Origin: Sulfurovum sp.
Lineage (GTDB): Bacteria > Campylobacterota > Campylobacteria > Campylobacterales > Sulfurovaceae
Assembly: GCA_030626265.1 (NCBI GenBank)
Contig: DAOUPF010000014.1
Coordinates: 1 to 11,058, forward strand
Direction of reading: 5' to 3'
DNA: 11,058 bases
The notes beneath the pieces are model-generated. The model was not told the DNA's origin, ran no database searches, and was given only the letters and a program-made list of their open reading frames with translations. Positions 1 through 5,061 of this stretch are shown piece after piece (the first letter of the stretch is position 1; each line of letters starts with the position of its first letter). The position numbers and the translations under genes are program-made.

Positions 1-153
1 CATAGGATGTACGCATAAAGTATGATTGATATAATCTTCCATCTCATTCAAGTATATGTCTGCTTTTTCTATATTTTGTGTAAGCTCATAAATGTATTTT
101 GCTTGAGATATAAGTGAATCAGTTGCTTTTTGTGAAAAAGTAATCTTAGTCAC
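1..153 (-). CDS. RelE/ParE-type toxin, N-terminal part (cut by window edge)
   Basis: This is the second gene of a toxin-antitoxin pair, with only its first 51 codons in the window. The minus-strand frame opens with GTG at 153-151 and stays open to base 1. The translation begins MTKITFSQKATDSLISQAKY and continues through a helical stretch to ...NHTLCVHPM. A short beta strand followed by a long amphipathic helix is the usual start of ParE/RelE-fold toxins, which act on DNA gyrase (ParE) or cut mRNA at the ribosome (RelE); the visible part cannot tell these apart. The GTG overlaps the antitoxin stop by 8 bp, the normal arrangement for translational coupling in such pairs. The catalytic C-terminal half is outside the window, so activity cannot be judged. 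The call rests mainly on position behind the antitoxin plus the N-terminal pattern. Confidence 0.68.
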   Translation of the reverse strand, partial: MTKITFSQKATDSLISQAKYIYELTQNIEKADIYLNEMEDYINHTLCVHPM

Positions 154-400
154 GGTATGATTGTCTCGCTAAGCTAAAAGCTTCCTCTATACTCATACAT
201 TCTCCACGCTCTATCTGTGCTATAGACTTGGCTACATCTCGTTTTATCTGTGAGTGTGTTCGGTTGTACTCATCCATAGATAGCATAATAACAGATTTAT
301 CATTCTTGGTAGTGATTATGACCTCTTCGTTGTTGTCACAAACATTGTCAATGATAGATTTTAAGTTGTTTCTCGCATGAGAATAGTTGACTGCTTGCAT
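146..400 (-). CDS. Phd/YefM-family antitoxin
   Basis: This 84-residue protein is the likely antitoxin of a type II toxin-antitoxin pair. The N-terminal half (residues 1-46) matches the Phd/YefM DNA-binding fold: a first strand MQAVNYSHARNNL, a helix running to about residue 22, then EEVIITTKND and SVIMLSMDEYN, which correspond to the family pattern of I-S-AR-NL, I-ITR-G and VV-S-EY-. The C-terminal part (47-84) is charged and helical and would wrap the toxin. The ATG at 400 is preceded by a good ribosome site, AAAAGGA on the minus strand (408-414), seven bases away. The gene overlaps the toxin by 8 bp. Family members repress their own promoter, and the 44-bp gap upstream holds an inverted repeat that could be the operator. 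The pair sits downstream of lnt on the same strand but probably has its own promoter. Confidence 0.85.
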   Translation of the reverse strand: MQAVNYSHARNNLKSIIDNVCDNNEEVIITTKNDKSVIMLSMDEYNRTHSQIKRDVAKSIAQIERGECMSIEEAFSLARQSYRD

Positions 401-415
401 ATGAAAATCCTTTTG

Positions 416-436
416 TACAATATATTGACAATTGTA
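416..436 (-). promoter_or_regulatory. Candidate promoter/operator of the toxin-antitoxin pair
   Basis: The 44-bp gap between lnt and the antitoxin contains a perfect 6-bp inverted repeat, TACAAT at 416-421 and ATTGTA at 431-436, separated by 9 bp. It is flanked by and overlaps two 8-bp palindromes, TTGTACAA (413-420) and ACAATTGT (428-435). Read on the minus strand, 436-431 gives TACAAT, an acceptable -10 box; no good -35 is seen. Phd/YefM antitoxins bind short palindromes overlapping their promoter, so an autoregulatory site is plausible. This is an inference from symmetry and position only. Confidence 0.45.
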
Positions 437-444
437 TCTAAAAC

Positions 445-1710
445 TTACTTTACCTGCTCTATCTTATAAGATGGTGACATATTGACACTATGATATATGG
501 TCGTACCATGTTTACGGCTATAAAACTCTAGTAGAAGTTTTTGTAGTGATGGCTCTATGGATGGGTTGAACCAGCCGTTGTTGCTAGTAACTATCATATT
601 TTTTGGGTTGTCAAAATATAGTTTGTCACTGGTAGCTTCATAACATATAGCATTTCTATATTTAGTGCCATTTATCTCAAAATCTGTTGGTTCTGCTGAG
701 GCTATATAGTCTACGGCACCATCAAAGAAAATTTGATTTACCCACTTGCTTGCCCACTCTGGTAGAGGATTACTCTCACCAAAGGGGACGAGTAGTACTT
801 TATTAGCTATCTTGTAGTTGCCATTATGCATTATATATGTGGAGTTGCGATGAATTTTACCATCTAGATACAGGGCCCCTATGATTATAGTGATATGTTT
901 GGATTGTTCTAAAAGGCTATCAAAAATCTTTCTCTCTTTGTTCAAGAAAAAAGGAAATACAGATTCAGGCAATATAACTATCTCTTTTTGCTCACTTATG
1001 GCTCTGTTTATAATGTCATACACCTCTGTGATATGTCTAGGTATGAGTTTTCGATTCCATTTGTCTTCTACTGTAGTCATCATATTGGAGAGTGCTATAG
1101 GGCTATTTGTATTTTCTAATGAGACTGCAGTATTATTTGGAGAGTATGCCAAAAGTATTAAAAACAGATATAGTATATTTTTCTTGTATTGGGCAAGTAC
1201 TATAGCTATGAGTACTAAAGCCAGTTGCCATTTATATATACCTATATAGCTGTGTACAAACAGTAGTTCTGGCTTGAACCAATCAAAGCTTAGGGGGTGG
1301 ATATAGCTTAACAGTAAAAGACCTGCAGCTTTTATTATTAAAGGGAGTAGGGAGTAGGGAGTAGGGAGTAAGGAGGATAAGACTTCTGCAATTTTCGTAA
1401 TAGTCCAGAATATAAATCCATATACTGATGAGATAAATAGTAATCCTAGTGGGATAGCCCATACCATATCGTAGTGGATAAAGCTCATCAAAATCCACCA
1501 AAACCATAAAAAAGAGATAAAAAAACCACTCCAAAACCATACTACCTTTTCGGCTTGAATTAATAGATAAAAGAATAGTATCGCAGATATCGTTTCTATA
1601 GGGCTATTTGGGGCTATAAGCCACTCCAAATATATAAATATAGAGCCCAAAGAAGCTATCAAAAAGCCTGCTGTTATACTATAAGTGGTAAAATATTTTT
1701 CAATTTTCAT
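445..1710 (-). CDS. lnt: Apolipoprotein N-acyltransferase Lnt
   Basis: Lnt transfers an acyl chain from a phospholipid to the N-terminal diacylglyceryl-cysteine of apolipoproteins at the inner membrane, the last step of lipoprotein maturation. Numbering from the ATG at 1710 (421 residues), the N-terminal half is a string of hydrophobic segments, roughly within 8-30, 40-75, 83-107, 121-138 and 160-190. It is followed by a carbon-nitrogen hydrolase domain from about residue 205. The catalytic triad is visible: Glu249 in ILPESVFPF, Lys304 in NKVLLVPFGES and Cys356 in NAICYEAT. The length is below the roughly 510 residues of E. coli Lnt, and I see no C-terminal transmembrane segment. An upstream in-frame TTG at 1716 could also start the protein; ATG is preferred. 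The gene diverges from yajC with only 15 bp between the starts. Oddity: four perfect copies of a 7-bp repeat lie in the coding region (see the repeat entry). Confidence 0.9.
   Translation of the reverse strand: MKIEKYFTTYSITAGFLIASLGSIFIYLEWLIAPNSPIETISAILFFYLLIQAEKVVWFWSGFFISFLWFWWILMSFIHYDMVWAIPLGLLFISSVYGFIFWTITKIAEVLSSLLPTPYSLLPLIIKAAGLLLLSYIHPLSFDWFKPELLFVHSYIGIYKWQLALVLIAIVLAQYKKNILYLFLILLAYSPNNTAVSLENTNSPIALSNMMTTVEDKWNRKLIPRHITEVYDIINRAISEQKEIVILPESVFPFFLNKERKIFDSLLEQSKHITIIIGALYLDGKIHRNSTYIMHNGNYKIANKVLLVPFGESNPLPEWASKWVNQIFFDGAVDYIASAEPTDFEINGTKYRNAICYEATSDKLYFDNPKNMIVTSNNGWFNPSIEPSLQKLLLEFYSRKHGTTIYHSVNMSPSYKIEQVK
1343..1370. repeat. Tandem heptanucleotide repeat (GGGAGTA x4) inside lnt
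   Basis: Four perfect head-to-tail copies of GGGAGTA run from 1343 to 1370, followed by a degenerate AGGAGGA. On the coding (minus) strand they read TACTCCC and encode roughly SLLPTPYSLLP (residues 114-123 of Lnt), in a loop between membrane segments. The unit length is not a multiple of three. Just after the repeat the other two frames stop: one immediately at TAA, the other at TGA near 1283. Gain or loss of one or two units would therefore truncate Lnt before its catalytic domain. Confidence 0.95.
1675..1680 (+). promoter_or_regulatory. Candidate -10 box for yajC-secD-secF
   Basis: TATACT lies 46 bp ahead of the yajC ATG, inside the 5' end of the divergent lnt gene. The lnt-yajC gap is only 15 bp, so the yajC promoter must lie in the lnt coding sequence. 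There is no clear -35, which is common in Campylobacterota. TAAAAT at 1689-1694 is an alternative. Weak support. Confidence 0.3.
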
Positions 1711-1725
1711 AATCAAAGGATTTCC

Positions 1726-1989
1726 ATGTCACAAGGTATGGCCCAATTTTTACCACTGATCTTGCTGTTTGTTATTTTTTACTTTCTTATCATTAGACCA
1801 CAACAGAAGCAACAAAAAGCTCACAAAGCAATGCTTGCAGACCTTAACAAAGGTGACAAGATAGTCACAAATGGTGGCTTACATGCTGAAGTAGTCAAAG
1901 CTGAAGAAGATTTTATCAAAATCAAGCTGAATGATACTGCTATAGTAAAACTAGATCGTGCATATGTTGCTCGTAAAATAGAAGTATAA
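1726..1989 (+). CDS. yajC: Sec translocase accessory subunit YajC
   Basis: YajC is a small inner-membrane protein that associates with SecD and SecF in the holotranslocon. The 87-residue product has one N-terminal membrane segment (about residues 7-23) immediately followed by the family signature FYFLIIRPQQKQQKAH. A small cytoplasmic domain with LNKGDKIVTNGGLHAEVV (about 40-57) follows, which is the conserved YajC core. The length is typical. The start at 1726 is supported by AAAGGA (1715-1720) five bases upstream; a second in-frame ATG at 1738 would lose part of the N-terminus. It is the first gene of a three-gene operon, and secD follows after 15 bp. No sign of transfer or damage. Confidence 0.95.
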   Translation: MSQGMAQFLPLILLFVIFYFLIIRPQQKQQKAHKAMLADLNKGDKIVTNGGLHAEVVKAEEDFIKIKLNDTAIVKLDRAYVARKIEV

Positions 1990-2004
1990 TAAGGACTAAA
2001 TGGA

Positions 2005-3588
2005 ATGTTAAGTAGACTTAACTACAGAGTTGTTCTATTTGCCTTTGCGTTTATATTTGGGGTGGTTTTCTCTATCCCAACGCTGACAGATAGTGATAAT
2101 GGTAAAAAGATTACACTAGGTCTTGACCTACAAGGAGGCTTACATATGCTTCTAGGTGTAAAGACAGATGAGGCAGTTGTTTCACGTATCAAGTCTATAG
2201 CTGGGAGTATCAAGTATATCCTAGATGACCATGATGCTGTGATCGATAATCTGCATATAGATGATGCGACAAATGAAGTCCGCTTTACTGCACTAGACTC
2301 AGATGAGTTTGACAAGATAACGCAGTGGCTCAAAGAGGAGTTGGAAGGTGTTAGTATAGTAGCTAATGGTTCTGATTTTTCTATAGCAATCACACCTGAA
2401 GAGGCAGAGCGAACCAAGAAAAATGCTATCTCTCAAGCAGTAGATACTATACGAAATCGTCTAGACCAATTTGGTCTAGCAGAGCCTACAGTTGCTAAGC
2501 AGGGTGAGGATAAGATACTCGTAGAAGTACCTGGTATAAAAACTCAGGCAGATGAGCAGAGAATCAAAGAGTTGATAGCTAGAGCAGCACATCTACAGAT
2601 GATGGCTGTAGACGAGGATAGAGCATCTAGAGTCATGACAATGACAGCTAATGAAGCCAAGAAGTTTGGTGATGTGATATTGCCAGATGTCAAAGAGGAG
2701 GGTGTAAAGTATCTATTGAGACAAATCCCTATCTTGGATGGAGCTATGCTAACGGATGCTACTGTTGGTTTTGATGATAGTAACCAACCTGTGATTAACT
2801 TTTCACTCAATGGTGAAGGAGCACGGATTTTTGGTGACTTCTCTGGAGAAGCTTACAAGACAAAAGCTAGAATGGCAATCGTACTAGATAACAAAGTCTA
2901 CTCAGCTCCTAGAATCAATGAGAGAATAGGTGGTGGAAGAGGTCAGATATCTGGAAACTTTACACTGAATGAAGCCAATGATGTAGCTATTGCTTTACGT
3001 TCAGGTGCCTTACTGGCTCCTGTTTTTGTGATGGAGCAGAGAAGTGTGGGACCTAGTCTAGGAGCTGATAGTATCGCTGCTAGTAAGTTTGCACTTGCAC
3101 TTGGATTTATCGCTGTATTTATATTTATGATTTTCTATTATGGTATAGCTGGATTGATAGCTGATATTGCATTGATAGCAAATCTATTTTTAATTTTAGC
3201 AGCTATGTCACTATTTGGTGCGACACTTACCTTGCCTGGTATGGCAGGAATTGTTTTGACGGTGGGTATGGCAGTTGATGCCAATGTTATCATCAATGAG
3301 AGGGTACGAGAGTTCCTGCGGCAGGGCAAATCTATCCCAAAAGCGATAGAGGATGGATACAACAATGCTTTCACCGCTATCTGGGATGCCAATGTTACTA
3401 CGCTCATCTCAGCAATTGTACTTTATGCATATGGAACAGGACCTATAAAAGGTTTTGCTCTGACTATGAGTATAGGTATTTTGGCTTCAATGCTAACGGC
3501 AATCTTGGGAACACATGGTGTCTATGAGATGCTAATGCCAAAGATAAAGAAAACTAAACTGGGTACCTGGTTTGGGATTAAGGTATAG
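2005..3588 (+). CDS. secD: Protein translocase subunit SecD
   Basis: SecD, with SecF, is an RND-type membrane protein that uses the proton gradient to pull secreted proteins through SecYEG on the periplasmic side. The 527-residue product has membrane segment 1 at about 8-26, then the family motif LGLDLQGGLHMLL (38-50). The large periplasmic P1 region runs to about 355 and contains DTIRNRLDQFGLAEP (147-161). Five further membrane segments lie between about 360 and 510. The motif GMAVDANVIINERVRE (421-436) carries Asp425, which by position matches the acidic residue implicated in proton flow. It is shorter than the 615-residue E. coli protein, mainly in P1. The ATG at 2005 has AAGGA at 1991-1995; a nearer ATG at 2000 hits a stop at once. 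The secF ribosome site overlaps its stop codon. Confidence 0.97.
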   Translation: MLSRLNYRVVLFAFAFIFGVVFSIPTLTDSDNGKKITLGLDLQGGLHMLLGVKTDEAVVSRIKSIAGSIKYILDDHDAVIDNLHIDDATNEVRFTALDSDEFDKITQWLKEELEGVSIVANGSDFSIAITPEEAERTKKNAISQAVDTIRNRLDQFGLAEPTVAKQGEDKILVEVPGIKTQADEQRIKELIARAAHLQMMAVDEDRASRVMTMTANEAKKFGDVILPDVKEEGVKYLLRQIPILDGAMLTDATVGFDDSNQPVINFSLNGEGARIFGDFSGEAYKTKARMAIVLDNKVYSAPRINERIGGGRGQISGNFTLNEANDVAIALRSGALLAPVFVMEQRSVGPSLGADSIAASKFALALGFIAVFIFMIFYYGIAGLIADIALIANLFLILAAMSLFGATLTLPGMAGIVLTVGMAVDANVIINERVREFLRQGKSIPKAIEDGYNNAFTAIWDANVTTLISAIVLYAYGTGPIKGFALTMSIGILASMLTAILGTHGVYEMLMPKIKKTKLGTWFGIKV

Positions 3589-3596
3589 GAGAGAAT

Positions 3597-4568
3597 ATGG
3601 AACTGTTTAAGTATAAAAAACCAATAGGTTTTATGGATGCTAGTAAGCGTTTTGGGATATTCTCTCTAGTTTTGGTAATTTTCTCATGGGGTCTGCTCAT
3701 GACAAAAGGGTTCAACTACGGTATCGATTTTGCTGGTGGAACCCTGATACAAGTCAAGTATGAGGCTGATGCACCTATCAAAAAGATTCGTACAGAGCTT
3801 AAAAAAGACAAGATGTACGAGAGTGCCAATGTCACATATTTTGGTTCTAACCAAGAGGTAGTTATCCGTATCAAGAGTAGCTCAGAATCTGTGGACAAAG
3901 ATATCGGAGCAGAGGTACAATCACTACTCAAAGATACTGGTAAACTAGAAGTACGACGGGTTGATATAGTGGGAGCCAGTATCGGACAAGAGTTTAGGAA
4001 CAAAGGTCTCATGGCTATGTTCTTGGCTATTATTGGTATCTTGGCATATATCTCATTTAGATTTGAGTGGCGTTTTGCTATAGCTTCTGTGATGGCGTTG
4101 ATACATGATATTAGTATCGCTATTGGAGCTATTATCCTCATGGATGTAGAGGTAAACCTAGATATCCTAGCAGCACTCTTGACACTACTTGGATACTCAC
4201 TCAATGATACAATCATCGTATTTGACCGTATTCGTGAGGGTATTCGCAAGATCAAAGACCCAGACCTAGCAGGTATCATCAATGAATCTGTCACACGGAC
4301 ACTATCTCGTACAGTACTTACATCTCTTACAACATTCTTTGTTGTGTTGTCACTATATCTATTTGGTGGAGAGATTATCGGTGGGTTTAGCTTCACACTA
4401 CTTGTTGGTGTAGTAGTAGGTACTTATTCATCTATCTTTGTTGCATCGCCTGTGCTGTTATGGCTCGGATTTGATGTAAGAGGCTTCAGAGCCAAAGAGG
4501 CAGAGAAGCTAAAAAGAGATAAAGAAAAAGAGAAAATGCGTGCTCAGTATGAACAGGGTACGCTATAA
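3597..4568 (+). CDS. secF: Protein translocase subunit SecF
   Basis: SecF is the partner of SecD in the proton-driven export motor. The 323-residue product has membrane segment 1 at about 18-36, followed by the SecF signature GIDFAGGT (42-49). A short periplasmic domain runs to about 130. Five membrane segments then span roughly 137-290, with LGYSLNDTIIVFDRIRE (198-214) and SVTRTLSRTVLTSLTT (231-246), both hallmarks of the family. The C-terminus is a charged cytoplasmic tail of Lys, Glu and Arg residues (about 298-323). The start at 3597 has AGGAGA (3587-3592) overlapping the secD stop. Oddity: the last 11 codons plus one base, ending inside a perfect TATAAT, are repeated exactly 131 bp downstream. 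Confidence 0.97.
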   Translation: MELFKYKKPIGFMDASKRFGIFSLVLVIFSWGLLMTKGFNYGIDFAGGTLIQVKYEADAPIKKIRTELKKDKMYESANVTYFGSNQEVVIRIKSSSESVDKDIGAEVQSLLKDTGKLEVRRVDIVGASIGQEFRNKGLMAMFLAIIGILAYISFRFEWRFAIASVMALIHDISIAIGAIILMDVEVNLDILAALLTLLGYSLNDTIIVFDRIREGIRKIKDPDLAGIINESVTRTLSRTVLTSLTTFFVVLSLYLFGGEIIGGFSFTLLVGVVVGTYSSIFVASPVLLWLGFDVRGFRAKEAEKLKRDKEKEKMRAQYEQGTL

Positions 4569-4589
4569 TTATGAAGCATTTTCTCTTTT
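4526..4589. repeat. 14-bp inverted repeat spanning the secF stop codon
   Basis: The left arm 4526-4539 (AAAAGAGAAAATGC) and the right arm 4576-4589 (GCATTTTCTCTTTT) are perfect reverse complements around a 36-base loop that contains the secF stop. RNA from this stretch could fold over the secF end. It lacks the GC-rich stem followed directly by a T run of a classical terminator, so I do not call it one. The right arm may have arisen by inverted copying of the left arm. Confidence 0.85.
4534..4569 (+). repeat. Direct repeat copy 1 (secF 3' end, 36 bp)
   Basis: This 36-bp segment holds the last codons of secF (KMRAQYEQGTL and stop) and ends in TATAAT. It is identical to 4665-4700; the two copies are offset by 131 bp. 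The first mismatches are at 4533/4664 and 4570/4701. A perfect match of this length within 131 bp is not chance; it must come from a duplication. Copy 1 is part of the intact reading frame, so copy 2 is presumably the derived one, or an insertion split the ancestral end. Confidence 0.97.
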
Positions 4590-4664
4590 CTTGCTAAAAG
4601 CAAAGCTTCAGTGAGATGAATTACATGGGAGCTTTGCTCTCGTGTAAGAAGAGAACAATAATAG
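4570..4664. repeat. 95-bp palindromic spacer between the secF-tail repeats
   Basis: The segment between the two direct repeats is built of nested inverted repeats. TTCTCTT (4581-4587) pairs with AAGAGAA (4649-4655). AGCAAAGCT (4599-4607) pairs perfectly with AGCTTTGCT (4630-4638) around a 22-base loop. TTGCT (4591-4595) can instead pair with AGCAA (4599-4603), and TGAAGC (4572-4577) with GCTTCA (4605-4610). Such a compact folded insert flanked by direct repeats resembles a small non-autonomous element or the trace of a palindrome-driven rearrangement, but no known element family is recognised. It could also act as an RNA hairpin between secF and the next gene. Confidence 0.6.
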
Positions 4665-4699
4665 AAATGCGTGCTCAGTATGAACAGGGTACGCTATAA
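4616..4699 (+). other. 27-codon reading frame ending in a copy of the SecF C-terminus
   Basis: ATG at 4616 opens a short frame reading MNYMGALLSCKKRTIIE and then MRAQYEQGTL with stop, the last ten residues being identical to the SecF C-terminus and in the same frame. The preceding bases contain only a weak GTGAG ribosome site. It is most likely a by-product of the 36-bp duplication rather than a gene, but the frame is intact. Confidence 0.25.
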
Positions 4700-4700
4700 T
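4665..4700 (+). repeat. Direct repeat copy 2 (secF 3' end, 36 bp)
   Basis: This is identical to 4534-4569 and lies 20 bp ahead of the next gene. It repeats the secF terminal codons out of context and places a second TATAAT at 4695-4700 next to the start of the downstream operon. Confidence 0.97.
4695..4700 (+). promoter_or_regulatory. Candidate -10 box (TATAAT) before the small membrane protein gene
   Basis: A perfect TATAAT lies at the end of the second secF-tail copy. The sequence 17 bp upstream (TGCTCA region) is a poor -35. Transcription would start near 4706-4708, just ahead of the ribosome site AAGGAG (4709-4714), which makes a very short leader. The same hexamer occurs in copy 1 at 4564-4569, where it overlaps the secF stop. 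It could be an internal promoter for the downstream genes, or coincidence, since CTA-TAA-T arises from a Leu codon plus the stop. Confidence 0.4.
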
Positions 4701-4719
4701 CTAAGCTTAAGGAGTTGGC

Positions 4720-5058
4720 ATGAAATGGGGTAAAGTATTTTATATCTTTTTTACATTGATGAGTTTGACTACAAGTGTGGGCTTTTTATATGAGCACTCA
4801 CTATTTTCGCTATTTTTAGCAGGTAGTATCAATATGGTCTCTACACTGTTAAAAATTGGTGTACGAAACATACTCTCTGCGGAGCTTTTGGCAGGCTCTC
4901 TTGTAGCTGACTTGCACCTAATCCCTGCATTTTTTGCTATGAAGTTTTATGGTGCTGAGAGTTTGGCTGTAGGATTAGTCATCGGTGCAGTGGTAGCAAA
5001 TGTATACACTCTTGTTGTTAGTCTTATAGAGAGTGCTAAAGAGAGAGAAGAGTTCTAG
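4720..5058 (+). CDS. Small integral membrane protein conserved beside secF (function unknown)
   Basis: The 112-residue product is almost entirely hydrophobic, with probable membrane segments at about 5-23, 27-45, 52-72 and 80-103 and a short charged tail ending KEREEF. I recognise no catalytic motif. From memory, Helicobacter and Campylobacter also carry a conserved integral membrane protein of this kind directly after secF (the HP1548 position in H. pylori), and such proteins may fall under a domain-of-unknown-function family (possibly DUF6394). Both are recollections, not checked. The ATG at 4720 has an excellent AAGGAG (4709-4714) five bases upstream. The next gene starts 3 bp after the stop, so the two are cotranscribed. 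Position suggests a link to membrane protein insertion or export, but nothing in the sequence proves it. Confidence 0.85.
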   Translation: MKWGKVFYIFFTLMSLTTSVGFLYEHSLFSLFLAGSINMVSTLLKIGVRNILSAELLAGSLVADLHLIPAFFAMKFYGAESLAVGLVIGAVVANVYTLVVSLIESAKEREEF

Positions 5059-5061
5059 ATA

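Noticed and set aside
881..1249. Plus-strand frame of 122 codons opposite lnt
   Set aside because: It lies entirely antisense to the lnt hydrolase domain, whose motifs are intact, and shows no recognisable domain.
1343..1370. CRISPR or iteron array
   Set aside because: Units of 7 bp without spacers, lying inside a coding gene, do not fit a CRISPR or a replication origin.
1283..1540. Minus-strand frame of 85 codons within lnt
   Set aside because: An out-of-frame reading of lnt. It is relevant only as one of the frames entered after a repeat-length change.
1711..1716. TTG at 1716 as the lnt start
   Set aside because: The ATG six bases downstream is a stronger start codon and costs only two residues; TTG remains possible.
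3716..4396. Long minus-strand frame of 226 codons opposite secF
   Set aside because: It mirrors the secF coding frame; the composition is rich in Ser, Ile and Arg as expected for an antisense shadow, and SecF motifs explain the sequence.
4576..4595. Rho-independent terminator after secF
   Set aside because: The stem is AT-rich with a 36-base loop, and the T-rich tract is the stem arm itself rather than a run following a GC-rich hairpin.
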